IMG/VR virus record: IMGVR_UViG_3300042486_001336
Location: 1 to 64,000 of that record
Reading direction: 5' to 3' (one strand)
Length of the DNA: 64,000 bases
Source: a virus
Part shown: positions 15,036-24,362 of the stretch, in pieces
How positions within the stretch are numbered: the first letter of the stretch is position 1
How the letters are laid out: each line of letters begins with the position of its first letter
Translations under genes and position numbers: made by a program
The notes under the pieces: model-generated
What the model was told of the DNA's origin: nothing
Database searches by the model: none
Seen by the model: the letters and a program-made list of their open reading frames with translations, nothing else

Positions 15036-16413
15036 TCTTCAAGACATCATAATTAAAAATCTAGTCAATAACGAAGCATTTTGTCGTAAAACCCTACCAC
15101 ACCTAAAACCAGAATATTTTGAAGGACATCATAAGGCGATATATGGTCTTATATTGCAGTTTATAACAAAGTATAATAAACTCCCAAATTCATCATCGTT
15201 AGCAATTGAATTTCAACAGTCCGAACATACTCGTCGTACAGACGCAGGCGCAATTGCACAATCAATCTCAACGTTAAATGAAAATTTTTCAGTTGAGCAT
15301 GAATGGTTACTTGTTCAAACCGAAAAGTGGTGTAAAGATCGAGCAGTTCATCTTGCTATTATTGAAGCAGTTTCTATTATTGATGGCAAGTCTCCTGACA
15401 AAGCAGAAGGAGCAATTCCAAGTATACTTAGTAAGGCACTAAGCGTAACATTTGATACAAACGTTGGGCATGATTATCTTGAAAACGTAGATGGTCGCTA
15501 TGAGTTTTATCACAAGACAGAAGATAAAATTCCCTTTGACTTGGATATGTTTAATACAATTACTGGCGGAGGCATTCCACGTAAGACGCTAAACATTATT
15601 CTCGCTGGTACAGGTTGCGGCAAGAGTTTAGGCATGTGTCACATGGCTGCTGCTGCTCTTGCCCAAGGGCGAAATGTCTTGTATATTACTCTTGAAATGG
15701 CAGAAGAGCGTATTGCAGAACGTATTGATGCTAATTTGCTTGATATACGAATTGATAAAATCAAAGACCTGTCTCAACGCGAATTTCATTCTCGTGTAGA
15801 GGACATCTCTAAACGCACTCATGGAAAACTTATTGTGAAGGAATATCCAACTGCAGCGGCACATGTTGGTCACTTTAGAGCACTGCTGCTCGAATTAAAA
15901 CTTAAAAAGAAGTTTGAACCCGATATCATATATGTAGATTATCTTAATATTTGTGCGTCTTCACGTGTTAAAGGATTAAGTGGTAGCATCAACACCTATA
16001 GTTTTATCAAGAGTATTGCTGAGGAGCTTCGTGGTCTTGCTGTAGAGTTTAATGTTCCAATCTGGAGTGCCACTCAGGTCACTCGCGGAGGATTTAATAA
16101 TTCAGATGTAGAAATTACTGACACCTCAGAATCGTTTGGACTTCCCGCAACGGCCGATTTGATGCTTGCATTTATTCGAACTGAACAACTTGACAAAATG
16201 AATCAGATTATGGTTAAGCAACTCAAGAATCGTTATAATGATCCAACAAGCAATAAACGATTTACTATCGGAATTGATCTTTCTAAGATGAGACTCTATG
16301 ATATTTCAGATCCTATGGCAAATATTACCAATGATGGTGATAGTTCTCCAGTAGTAAGTACTCCATTTAATAGTCAACGAAAAAATAGAGACTATAGTAG
16401 CATAAACGTGTAA
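15025..16413 (+). CDS. 41: Replicative DNA helicase, T4 gp41/DnaB family
   Basis: 462 residues. N-terminal helical DnaB-type domain (DIIIKNLVNNEAFCRKTLPH), then the RecA-like motor: Walker A ILAGTGCGKSLGM, H1a region LYITLEMAEERIAERI, Walker B PDIIYVDYLNICASS, H3 VPIWSATQVTRGG and H4 ADLMLAFIRTEQ with VKQLKNRYND. Length agrees with T4 gp41 (475). The order uvsX then 41 is the conserved T4-like order. It unwinds the fork and loads with primase; no primase is visible here. Confidence 0.94.
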   Translation: MENNLQDIIIKNLVNNEAFCRKTLPHLKPEYFEGHHKAIYGLILQFITKYNKLPNSSSLAIEFQQSEHTRRTDAGAIAQSISTLNENFSVEHEWLLVQTEKWCKDRAVHLAIIEAVSIIDGKSPDKAEGAIPSILSKALSVTFDTNVGHDYLENVDGRYEFYHKTEDKIPFDLDMFNTITGGGIPRKTLNIILAGTGCGKSLGMCHMAAAALAQGRNVLYITLEMAEERIAERIDANLLDIRIDKIKDLSQREFHSRVEDISKRTHGKLIVKEYPTAAAHVGHFRALLLELKLKKKFEPDIIYVDYLNICASSRVKGLSGSINTYSFIKSIAEELRGLAVEFNVPIWSATQVTRGGFNNSDVEITDTSESFGLPATADLMLAFIRTEQLDKMNQIMVKQLKNRYNDPTSNKRFTIGIDLSKMRLYDISDPMANITNDGDSSPVVSTPFNSQRKNRDYSSINV

Positions 16414-16416
16414 TTA

Positions 16417-16447
16417 TATAAATAATACATAAATTATTTTATAAATA
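16417..16447 (+). promoter_or_regulatory. Tandem T4-type late promoters
   Basis: Two exact TATAAATA boxes at 16417-16424 and 16440-16447; the second ends 6 bases before the ATG at 16454. Confidence 0.78.
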
Positions 16448-16453
16448 CACTAT

Positions 16454-17986
16454 ATGTCAAAACTAACCGAATTTAAACGTTACCTAACAGAGGCGCTCTC
16501 TACATCATCTGTAGAAAAAGCAGCATTCATCATTCAACGCTACCTTAAGAAAAAGACTGGTACTACATTTTTTAAATATCCCGGATTAGAAAAATACAAG
16601 AATTCTAATGGCACTGGTTTTGGACTACGTCTCTATACTACAAAGCGCAACCAAAGTATTCGTTTTAACTGGACTCAAAGCTCGCTCGCTGGTCTAAATA
16701 ACTTAACATCTATTGATTACTGGAATGGTAAGAGCCCAACTCCATTTCATATTGAATTTGATCAGAGTGTCTCTCTTGTAAAGACATTGCCAATTGTTGC
16801 TGATATTATAAGTGCAGGCACTGTTGAACTTGGCAAGATTATGTCTATGCCTGACGAAGTGCCACTCTATGAAGGAGTGCTAAATGAAGCACGTAGCAGT
16901 CATGACTTTGAAGCTATTTTTGATGAGATTGCTGACTATCTTGTTGACCCAAACTTTGTAAAAAGTAAGATTTACAGCATGTACGGCATTCCTGGAGTCA
17001 AGATTTTTGACGCTCTTTCGGCAGCATATCCAAACTATATTGAAAAGCAAGGCATCAAGTATGTTTGGGTCGGCAAGGCAAAAGACTTAAAACAAATCAA
17101 AGCTGAAAAGGGAAAGATTATGGCTCGTATTGGAGTCGTAGCCGGTGTCGTTTCTAAAGGTGCTGCTAAAGAAAAATACAGTTATTCTCCGGAAGTAGAA
17201 CAAATTGAAGCAGATCGTGAGCGCCTATCATTTGAAGCTCAGCTAAAAGATCTTGAAAACCTAGTTAAACTCACTGTTAGCGGCGCATCAAATGCGCTCT
17301 TTGTTTCTGGTAAGGGTGGAGTTGGTAAAACTCATACAACTGAAAAGATACTTGCTGATATGGGACTGCGCGATGGCAATGGTTATTTTAAAAATACCGG
17401 TTCCGCAAGTGCTGCTGGTCTCTATTCATTGTTGTTCCGTTACAAAAATGATATTGTTTTCTTTGATGACAGTGACGACGCACTTGGCGATCAGGAAGCT
17501 CGTAACCTATTAAAGGCTGCTACTGACACCAAAAAGATTCGTAAACTTGTTTGGAATAAAATGGGTAAAAATGTTGTCGATCCTGAAAACGACATGAGTG
17601 ATGACGAAATTATTGATCAAGGATTGATTCCTCGTTACTTTGAATTTACTGGTAAAATTATCTTTATCTCAAACCTTAACCTTGACAAACTTGATCCAGA
17701 TGGTGCACTACGTACACGTGCTTTTATCATCAACATCGATCCTACTGAAGTTGAAATCTATGACTTTATGGAAAAGATTGTAGGAGATATGAAGCTTGAA
17801 GACGGTCTTTCACTTGATCAAAAAGCTCGTTTGCATGTTGTTGATTTGCTTCGTAAAGGCAAAAGCAAACAGAGTGCTAACCTTCGTAAACTATCACGCG
17901 GCTTAAATATGGCAGCAGGCGCACTTGCTGCCGGCGTTGAAGTATCTGATGGTGACCTTGCTCGTATGATCGAGTCCTACGCATAA
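16454..17986 (+). CDS. AAA+ ATPase with capsid-targeting-like N-terminus
   Basis: 510 residues. The ATPase domain starts near residue 265: Walker A VSGKGGVGKTHTTEKIL, Walker B IVFFDDSDDALGDQEARN, sensor region KIIFISNLNLDKLDPDGALR with RTRAF as a possible arginine finger. The N-terminus MSKLTEFKRYLTEALSTSS resembles the capsid-targeting peptides of neighbouring genes (hydrophobic, FKxY, then LTE followed by Ala). Tandem late promoters agree with a virion-assembly or packaged role. Similar ATPases are found in T4-like marine phages; the substrate is unknown. Confidence 0.78.
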   Translation: MSKLTEFKRYLTEALSTSSVEKAAFIIQRYLKKKTGTTFFKYPGLEKYKNSNGTGFGLRLYTTKRNQSIRFNWTQSSLAGLNNLTSIDYWNGKSPTPFHIEFDQSVSLVKTLPIVADIISAGTVELGKIMSMPDEVPLYEGVLNEARSSHDFEAIFDEIADYLVDPNFVKSKIYSMYGIPGVKIFDALSAAYPNYIEKQGIKYVWVGKAKDLKQIKAEKGKIMARIGVVAGVVSKGAAKEKYSYSPEVEQIEADRERLSFEAQLKDLENLVKLTVSGASNALFVSGKGGVGKTHTTEKILADMGLRDGNGYFKNTGSASAAGLYSLLFRYKNDIVFFDDSDDALGDQEARNLLKAATDTKKIRKLVWNKMGKNVVDPENDMSDDEIIDQGLIPRYFEFTGKIIFISNLNLDKLDPDGALRTRAFIINIDPTEVEIYDFMEKIVGDMKLEDGLSLDQKARLHVVDLLRKGKSKQSANLRKLSRGLNMAAGALAAGVEVSDGDLARMIESYA

Positions 17987-18004
17987 TCGTTTAGCATATA
18001 CAAT

Positions 18005-18042
18005 TAAAAAAACGGGGTCTTCTATGAGGATCCCGTTTTTTT
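18005..18042. terminator. Intrinsic terminator, symmetrical
   Basis: AAAAAACGGGGTC and GATCCCGTTTTTT form a stem with A- and T-runs on the two sides, so it can stop transcription in both directions. Confidence 0.85.
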
Positions 18043-18057
18043 ATAAGTAGCTTTAGA

Positions 18058-18522
18058 ATGATAAGTATCAAGGTACATGGCGCCAGACGTGACCGCCGCC
18101 TTTACAATCTTATAAAAAATGCTGCATATTTTTATCTAAAAACATTGTGTCCACGCATTCGAAAGATACGCATAGTAATTCAACTTATTGATAATTTGTC
18201 AGAATCTGAACGTGTGCATGGTGACTGTTGTCAATGTGGAGTCGATGAACCAGACATTGACTATATTGTAAGACTCAATAAAAGTGATTCATATCATCTT
18301 ATGTTAACGATACTAGCACATGAAATGGTTCATCTTAAGCAGTATGTTCGAAGAGAGCTTGTCCTTTATAGCGGCGACAACGAAGGTGCCCGATGGAAAG
18401 GAGTCTACTGTTCAGAATATGACTATGATTCAGCTCCGTGGGAAAAGGAAGCGGACGAGCGTGAACTTGAGCTCTATATGACGTTTTTTGAAAGTTGTTC
18501 ATTGTTGAGAGGGTATAAATAG
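18058..18522 (+). CDS. SprT-like zinc metallopeptidase
   Basis: 154 residues. ILAHEMVHLKQYVRREL holds HExxH; a downstream APWEKEADERELELY could give a third metal ligand Glu, as in short SprT/M48-like phage peptidases. A Cys pair in HGDCCQCGVDEPD may bind zinc. It starts just after a terminator and ends 6 bp before a late gene. Substrate unknown. Confidence 0.72.
   Translation: MISIKVHGARRDRRLYNLIKNAAYFYLKTLCPRIRKIRIVIQLIDNLSESERVHGDCCQCGVDEPDIDYIVRLNKSDSYHLMLTILAHEMVHLKQYVRRELVLYSGDNEGARWKGVYCSEYDYDSAPWEKEADERELELYMTFFESCSLLRGYK
18514..18521 (+). promoter_or_regulatory. T4-type late promoter (TATAAATA)
   Basis: Exact octamer lying across the stop codon region of the peptidase gene; ATG follows after 6 bases (18528). 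Confidence 0.78.
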
Positions 18523-18527
18523 ATAGA

Positions 18528-19472
18528 ATGCTTAGTTTTAAAACATATATTACTGAAATGTCAAATTTAGCTGGAAAAGAATTATACAAATACGACTGGC
18601 GCGCTGAGCTTTTTATTAAAAAGTTAAAAAATAATGAGCCATTTGAATTAACCAACGGCAAAAAAGTAATTTTTATACAGTCTAAAGATGTTCTTGATAT
18701 AGTTAAAAAGAGGCAACCAACAACTGGAGTTAAACTATATGACACAAAGGGAAATGTTTATTCCTTTAAAGACATCGCAAAAAATGTTGAATTTGGCGGT
18801 CGTGGAAGTGGATCTGGTACTGCTATTGAAGATAAAGAATTATCATTACTAATTAAGCAAATTGATGATGCAAAGGCAAAAGAAAAATCTTCAACAATTA
18901 AAGTAAAGGTTGGATCAAAAATATATAATGTTTATACTGCGCAAACTACACCTGGAACACCAAAATCTGATTTCGAATTATTAGATATTAATGGTAAAAC
19001 CATTGTTTGGATATCACATAAAGCCGGATCAAAACCAAATGATTTTCAACAGTGGGGAGGTCTTTCTGCTGCTAAGGAGCCGTTAATTTTTTCTCATAAA
19101 GAAACACAAAAATTTATCAGTGATTTAAAAACTAAATTTCCTGATGGATTACCACCAGCAACAACAATGTATAGAAAAATTAAAGATATAAAATTAAAAA
19201 TGTTGTCTGTTTATGGAAATAAATTTGGTGCTTCTCTAAGTGAACAAAACGTAAGTGTTCTTTTGCAGGGACCAGTAAAAATTATTAAAAAAGGTCAATA
19301 TTATTTTTTAGATTCTAATCATGTTCATTTTAATGGGGAATCAGTTGATGCTGATGGATTTGAACCAGTGTTAATGGCAATTTACAAAGGCGATCGTTCT
19401 GACGCCGGCATTAAAGGAACGCGACTTGGAATTAGTCCAATAAAATCTCGTAAAGGCACAGAATTCAAATGA
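18528..19472 (+). CDS. Capsid-targeted protein with nuclease-like DxxxD/K motif
   Basis: 314 residues. It begins MLSFKTYITEMSNLAGKELY, a capsid-targeting-like peptide with an ITE site. Residues around 160-185 (PKSDFELLDINGKTIVWISH then K) follow the pattern of PD-(D/E)xK nucleases in phages, with NDFQQWGGLS after it. It overlaps the next gene by four bases (ATGA). If cleaved and packaged it could be injected and act on host DNA; that is inference. Function otherwise unknown. Confidence 0.65.
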   Translation: MLSFKTYITEMSNLAGKELYKYDWRAELFIKKLKNNEPFELTNGKKVIFIQSKDVLDIVKKRQPTTGVKLYDTKGNVYSFKDIAKNVEFGGRGSGSGTAIEDKELSLLIKQIDDAKAKEKSSTIKVKVGSKIYNVYTAQTTPGTPKSDFELLDINGKTIVWISHKAGSKPNDFQQWGGLSAAKEPLIFSHKETQKFISDLKTKFPDGLPPATTMYRKIKDIKLKMLSVYGNKFGASLSEQNVSVLLQGPVKIIKKGQYYFLDSNHVHFNGESVDADGFEPVLMAIYKGDRSDAGIKGTRLGISPIKSRKGTEFK

Positions 19473-20707
19473 AAAGTTTTAAACAATACATAACAGAAGC
19501 AAGTACGGAAGGTAAAAATCTTCATATGGTTCATATTGAGGATCAAGTGCTCTATGGCGGTGTAAAGGGCACTCGTGAAGCAATCATTGCATTACGCAGC
19601 ATGAGAGACATGTTAGCTGGAAACAGTCCACAGTCATATGACGTTGCTGCAAAGTTTGACGGTGCTCCAGCAATATTTGTTGGAACTGATCCAAGTGATG
19701 GAGCATTTTTTGTTGCCAAGAAAGGCATTTTTAATAAAAATCCAAAAGTCTATAAGAGTGAGCGTGATATTAAGGCTGATACAAGTGGCGACCTTGCAGA
19801 AAAATTAACTGTAGCATTTAATGAATTTAAAAAACTAGGCATTAAAGGAGTATTGCAAGGAGATCTTGCCTATACACAAAAAGATTTAAAGACAGAACGT
19901 TTTGACGGTGTTGAATATCTTACATTTCAACCAAACACAATTGTCTATGCAATTCCTGCTGACAGCACTCTTGCAAAAACTATAAAGGCATCTAAGATTG
20001 GTGTAATGTTTCATACACAATACTCTGGAGACTCTTTTGAAACGATGAAGGCTTCTTATGGCTTTGATTCAGGCACTCTTAAAAAGACGTCTGGTGTATG
20101 GTTTTCAGACACATACATACGTGATCTTTCAGGCAAAGCTACTCTAACCGCAAAGGAGACTGAAGAGTTAACAGCGACTCTATCAAAAGCAGGGTCGCTC
20201 TTTCAAAAGATTAGTGGTTCAACTCTTCGTGAAATCGAGTCAGATCAATCACTTGCACAGACTCTTGAAACATTCAACAACACACTCGTGCGACGCGGTG
20301 AAACTATAATCGATACCTCTGCTCATGTTCGCAATCTTCTTGCATGGATAAATGACAAATATGCAAAAGACATTGAATCTAAAAAGAGTGAAGCTGGCAA
20401 AGCAAGTGCGACTGCTAAACGTGATGAGTTTTTAAAGTTTTTCTCTGACGAAAACAAGAAAAATCTAGAACTTGTCTATGCATTACAAAACGCTATTGTT
20501 GAAGCAAAACTTATTATAATACGCAAACTTGAAACACTTAAAAAGATGTCAACGTTTGTGCGTACTACTGATGGTTTTAGAGTAACAGGACAGGAAGGCT
20601 TTGCTATCAATGATCATATAAAACAAAATGTGGTCAAGCTTGTCGACCGAATGACCTTCTCTAAGAATAACTTTGATCCAAATATAATAAAGGGTTGGGA
20701 GAGATAA
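19469..20707 (+). CDS. Capsid-targeted nucleotidyltransferase/ligase-like protein (DUF6267-like)
   Basis: 412 residues. N-terminus MKSFKQYITEAS is the clearest T4-type capsid-targeting sequence here (compare MKTYQEFIAEA of T4 internal proteins), with a cleavage-like ITE before Ala12. Near residue 68, DVAAKFDGAPAIFVG has the KxDG adenylation motif of DNA/RNA ligases, and later GVLQGDLAYTQ resembles the motif around the second carboxylate. These proteins are often annotated DUF6267 in marine phages. It may transfer AMP or act on nucleic acid. Start coupled to the previous gene by ATGA. Confidence 0.7.
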   Translation: MKSFKQYITEASTEGKNLHMVHIEDQVLYGGVKGTREAIIALRSMRDMLAGNSPQSYDVAAKFDGAPAIFVGTDPSDGAFFVAKKGIFNKNPKVYKSERDIKADTSGDLAEKLTVAFNEFKKLGIKGVLQGDLAYTQKDLKTERFDGVEYLTFQPNTIVYAIPADSTLAKTIKASKIGVMFHTQYSGDSFETMKASYGFDSGTLKKTSGVWFSDTYIRDLSGKATLTAKETEELTATLSKAGSLFQKISGSTLREIESDQSLAQTLETFNNTLVRRGETIIDTSAHVRNLLAWINDKYAKDIESKKSEAGKASATAKRDEFLKFFSDENKKNLELVYALQNAIVEAKLIIIRKLETLKKMSTFVRTTDGFRVTGQEGFAINDHIKQNVVKLVDRMTFSKNNFDPNIIKGWER

Positions 20708-20710
20708 GCG

Positions 20711-21340
20711 ATGCCATACTTAAATCATAACACTCCGAATATTACATGTTTCATAAGAAACGAATATCTTTTTAATCATGAAAAGGGTCATGGCGAATAT
20801 ACTCCTGTCAATATACACTCAGTAGCTTCTATTGAAAATCGTGTTCCACTCTTTGAAGCATTCTTGTCAAATGGAGTAAACTGGACTCGTCGTCCGCTCT
20901 CAGCATTTTGTTGGAAAGAGTGCGATCCGCTTCCACTCGAAGAGCTTGTCTACTGGGACTGCTTTAGTCCGTATATTGATGTTTCTATTCGCTCTCGCTT
21001 TAGGGGTTTAAGAGCACAACTTATAACTCCATCGGCTGCTAAAGTCTGGGGTGAATATATTTTCACTCTTGATTGGGCTTGGGAAAATAAAGGGGTATTA
21101 GACACAAACTTCTCAGAGACGAGCGAACACAAGTGTGCTCATCTTTTTAAAGCGGACAGTGGTCATTTTTATGCATATCCAAACAATCGAATCTTGTGGC
21201 ATGACAAAGCATGGAGCGATGAGCCTATAACATGCAATCCAGGATACAAGATTGATAGCAATATATACAGCGTAGAAAACACAAAAGTTAGCTATACTGA
21301 CGATCAATATATAACAAACTTTACAACAACACCGCTATGA
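20711..21340 (+). CDS. Hypothetical protein
   Basis: 209 residues, Trp- and Cys-rich (SAFCWKECDPLPLEELVYWD). No targeting peptide is present. It lies inside the block of capsid-targeted genes and is coupled to the next by ATGA. I do not recognise a domain. Confidence 0.68.
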   Translation: MPYLNHNTPNITCFIRNEYLFNHEKGHGEYTPVNIHSVASIENRVPLFEAFLSNGVNWTRRPLSAFCWKECDPLPLEELVYWDCFSPYIDVSIRSRFRGLRAQLITPSAAKVWGEYIFTLDWAWENKGVLDTNFSETSEHKCAHLFKADSGHFYAYPNNRILWHDKAWSDEPITCNPGYKIDSNIYSVENTKVSYTDDQYITNFTTTPL

Positions 21341-21783
21341 TACAAACATTTAAAGAATTTTTATTAGAGAATAATGCCTATTATAGAGGCTTGTCAAAGA
21401 GTACATCTGACAAACGTAGCGCTCACTTTAATCGTCAGACACGCATGAGTGATGATGATCCAAGCGCATACAAACCTGCGCCTGGAGATGCACGCGCCAA
21501 TACAAAAACATCTAAATGGACGCAGGCATATGCTGACAAATATGGAGAAGAGCTTGAAGAATCAGAAACCACAGCACTTCAAAAGAAAGCAGAAAAGACT
21601 GGCATAGCATACAGCATTCTTAAAAAAGTATTTGATCGTGGTATGGCTGCATGGAAAACTGGTCATCGTCCCGGCGCCTCACAGCACCAGTGGGCATATG
21701 CTCGCGTCAACAGCTTTATTATGGGTGGACCTACTCAAAAGACTACAGACGCTGACCTGTGGGCACAGCATAAGGGTAAATAA
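21337..21783 (+). CDS. DUF5824-like phage protein with targeting-like N-terminus
   Basis: 148 residues. MIQTFKEFLLENNAYYRGLS has the FKEF(I/L)xE peptide pattern. The C-terminal part (WKTGHRPGASQHQWAYARVN, then SFIMGGPTQK) matches a domain common in T4-like marine phages (DUF5824, from memory). An internal ELEES may be a second processing site. Function unknown; likely a virion-associated protein. Confidence 0.66.
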   Translation: MIQTFKEFLLENNAYYRGLSKSTSDKRSAHFNRQTRMSDDDPSAYKPAPGDARANTKTSKWTQAYADKYGEELEESETTALQKKAEKTGIAYSILKKVFDRGMAAWKTGHRPGASQHQWAYARVNSFIMGGPTQKTTDADLWAQHKGK

Positions 21784-21784
21784 G

Positions 21785-21792
21785 TATAAATA
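21785..21792 (+). promoter_or_regulatory. T4-type late promoter (TATAAATA)
   Basis: Exact octamer; the ATG at 21805 follows after 12 bases, the longest gap among the late genes seen here. Confidence 0.72.
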
Positions 21793-21804
21793 TATAATCT
21801 GCAT

Positions 21805-22491
21805 ATGAAAAAAGAAGTAAGACTCAAAGATCTACTAACAGTTGACCCTACAGATGGCTCATATAACTATGATCCGCTCGACATTATGATCACTGCATAC
21901 AAAAAACGCAAACGAGATTGGATGATCAGTGAAGAGGACCCAGAATGTGAGTGTCCAGAAGATTGTGACTGTGATTGTGACTGTCATGACATAGAAGAGT
22001 CTGTCTATGATACTATGTCAAAACATGAGTTGAATGCAGAACTTCGTAGAATTAATGACGAACTTAAAAAATTAAAGTCTGCTGAAAAAACAAAAGACAC
22101 ACTCAACAAAATAGGAATATTGACTAATGCTCGTGATAGTGTGTTGCAAATGCTAAACGAAGAAACAATTGTTGAAGTATTAACTATTCAGCAACGTATG
22201 GCGCGCCGTGCAGCTATGCGTCGACTCAAGAGTCGCATAAAGGTTGGTCGCGAACGGGCAAAACGCCGTCGCGCATCAAATGAAGTATTAAAAGCTCGTG
22301 CACGTCGCGCAGCTCGTAACCAACTAGCTAAACGTTTACTTGGAGGCAAGAGCAAAAGTGAAGTATCCTATGCTGCACGTTCACGAGTTGAAAAGGCGCT
22401 GTCAAAACAAAAAAATCTTATAAATTCTTTAGCAGCAAAGTTATTAACACAAGTGCGGGCAAAGGAAGTTGCACGATTTAGAAAAAAATAA
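21805..22491 (+). CDS. Highly basic protein, probable internal or scaffold DNA-binding protein
   Basis: 228 residues in two parts. The first is acidic with a Cys run (PECECPEDCDCDCDCHDIEE); the second, after LNEETIVEVLT, is extremely basic (QRMARRAAMRRLKSRIKVGR and RARRAARNQLAKRLLGGKSK). The change lies at an IVE/LxE-type site, so prohead protease cleavage could release a basic DNA-condensing core. Arg-rich proteins of this type are common near capsid genes in marine T4-like phages. Confidence 0.66.
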   Translation: MKKEVRLKDLLTVDPTDGSYNYDPLDIMITAYKKRKRDWMISEEDPECECPEDCDCDCDCHDIEESVYDTMSKHELNAELRRINDELKKLKSAEKTKDTLNKIGILTNARDSVLQMLNEETIVEVLTIQQRMARRAAMRRLKSRIKVGRERAKRRRASNEVLKARARRAARNQLAKRLLGGKSKSEVSYAARSRVEKALSKQKNLINSLAAKLLTQVRAKEVARFRKK

Positions 22492-22495
22492 AATT

Positions 22496-23551
22496 ATGGG
22501 AGTTCACTTAAAATCATTTAAGACATACACTGAAGAAAAGACTTCTGAAATTATAGTTTCTTTTGGCCGTTTTAATCCGCCTACACGCGGCCATGAAGAA
22601 AATATTGAAGCCATAGCAAAACTTGCAAAAGGTAAACCATTTAGAATATACGCATCTCAAAGTGAAGATCCAAAGAAAAATCCTTTGGGTTATGAGGAAA
22701 AGATTAAATTTATGCGTAAAATGTTTCCACAATATGGTCGCAATATTATATTAGATCAGTCTGTTAAAAATGTATTTGACATAGCAACAAGTGCATATGA
22801 TGAAGGTTATACTCGCTTTACAGTTGCTGTTGGTAGCGATCGCGTTGAAGAGTTTAAGGCATTGCTTCGTAAATATGACGGCGTAAAGGGCACGCATGGC
22901 TATTATAAATTTCCTGATGGCATAAACATTGTATCAACTGGTCAACGTGATCCTGATATTGACAGCCGTACTGGTGCAAGCACCTTTGCCGTTAGTGCTA
23001 GCAAGATGAGAAGTGCAGCAGCAGACAATGACCTTGAAACGTTTGCAAAGGGCGTGCCAAAGACATATGGCGACGTAAAAGATCTTTTTAATGCAGTGCG
23101 CAAAGGCATGGGACTAAAAGAAAGTCATAGTTTTAGAAAACACGTTCAGTTTGATACCTTAAGTGAAACTCGTGAACGCTATATCTCTGGTGAGATATAC
23201 AACGTGGGAGACTCTGTAGTGGCAATAAAAAACAACCTTGAATATAAAATTATAAATCGCGGCCCTAACTATGTGACGTGTGTAAATGAAACTGAAGACA
23301 AACAAGTTAAATTTTTTATACATGACATACGAGAAAAGTTGATGCTCGACGAAGAAACATGGGAGGCTGGTTATGAGCGTCGAGTTGTAAAGGTTACCAA
23401 ACCAGATCGTTTAGAAGCTGGATATAAATGGAGAATAAAGGGCAAAGATGACTCTTCACGTACAATTAAATATTACAAAGACAAACCAGATTTCGAAGAA
23501 TTTAAAGCACAAATGCAAAGAGTAGCAGGTCATGAATTTGGAACTCGATGA
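22496..23551 (+). CDS. Capsid-targeted NMN adenylyltransferase-like protein
   Basis: 351 residues from ATG 22496. The N-terminus MGVHLKSFKTYTEEKTSE is targeting-like. The domain after it is a nucleotidylyl transferase of the HxGH class: IVSFGRFNPPTRGHEENIEA (HxGH-like TRGH), VGSDRVEEFKALL, and the C-terminal FAVSASKMRSAA (ISxxxxR-like). This fits NadM/cytidylyltransferases that make NAD+ or CDP-linked products. After residue 205 comes a separate beta-rich segment with LKES and LSET, possible cleavage sites. A packaged NAD-related enzyme recalls T4 Alt, which is packaged and uses NAD+. Confidence 0.75.
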   Translation: MGVHLKSFKTYTEEKTSEIIVSFGRFNPPTRGHEENIEAIAKLAKGKPFRIYASQSEDPKKNPLGYEEKIKFMRKMFPQYGRNIILDQSVKNVFDIATSAYDEGYTRFTVAVGSDRVEEFKALLRKYDGVKGTHGYYKFPDGINIVSTGQRDPDIDSRTGASTFAVSASKMRSAAADNDLETFAKGVPKTYGDVKDLFNAVRKGMGLKESHSFRKHVQFDTLSETRERYISGEIYNVGDSVVAIKNNLEYKIINRGPNYVTCVNETEDKQVKFFIHDIREKLMLDEETWEAGYERRVVKVTKPDRLEAGYKWRIKGKDDSSRTIKYYKDKPDFEEFKAQMQRVAGHEFGTR

Positions 23552-24362
23552 AGAATATGGTGCCGGCTTTGAGGGCACAAAAGGCCTATTGTATAAATAT
23601 ATAAAAGACACACCTGGGCAAAGCATACAACAATATATGAAAACTAAAAGCTTATCTGAAATACTAAAAAAGAGTGATCCGGTCGGAGATTGGATTCGTG
23701 ATTTTATCGACAGCGACAACTCTCGCTTTGCCGGAAAGTCAAAAAAAGAACGCATCAATATGGCACTCGGAGCATACTATGCTGCTCAACGCAATGAGAG
23801 CACAGTTGAACTTGAAGAAAGCACAGTCTCTGCAAGTCAAATCAATCGATATATCGATACAGAAAACTGGAAAGCAATTGCTGACTTAATGAAAGGTCTA
23901 ACCGATGATGAACACGAATTGTGGGCAAAAAACGGTTATGATGGACGTACCTATGAGTTGATGATGAAATCTCGTAAGAAAACTCGTAAAGAGTCTATAG
24001 AACTTGATGAAATGCGCGAACTCTATGCTGTAGTAGACACTACAGACGGCACAGTAGTTGCAACCGCATCAAGTGAAGACGGAGCAAAGCGTAGCATACG
24101 CAGCGCACACCTTCCACCAATTTCAAGTGAGCATCCTTCAAAGCTAAAGATTGTAAAGACTAAAAAGACTGCACAAGTTGGCTATCCAATCAAGGAAGAG
24201 ACTGAAATAGGTTTAGACACTCTTCGTCTAATGAAGATTGTTTCACTTGCTACTGGCAGCAAAGACACAGATGCACTCTATGAGTATGCATCCACATCAC
24301 CAAGCTATTCTTCAATTGTAGAACTAAAAGAAGCCTTTAATAAGTATATTCAACAAGCATGA
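23532..24362 (+). CDS. Multi-domain virion-associated protein with LxE sites
   Basis: 276 residues; its ATG lies 20 bp inside the preceding gene. Two linkers, VELEESTVSA and IELDEMRELY, split it into about three small domains; both fit the (L/I)xE rule for T4 prohead protease. The first domain ends RINMALGAYYAAQRNE, the second is RYIDTENWKAIADLMKGLTD. Its position among targeted proteins suggests a polyprotein processed in the prohead. Functions unknown. Confidence 0.6.
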   Translation: MNLELDEEYGAGFEGTKGLLYKYIKDTPGQSIQQYMKTKSLSEILKKSDPVGDWIRDFIDSDNSRFAGKSKKERINMALGAYYAAQRNESTVELEESTVSASQINRYIDTENWKAIADLMKGLTDDEHELWAKNGYDGRTYELMMKSRKKTRKESIELDEMRELYAVVDTTDGTVVATASSEDGAKRSIRSAHLPPISSEHPSKLKIVKTKKTAQVGYPIKEETEIGLDTLRLMKIVSLATGSKDTDALYEYASTSPSYSSIVELKEAFNKYIQQA

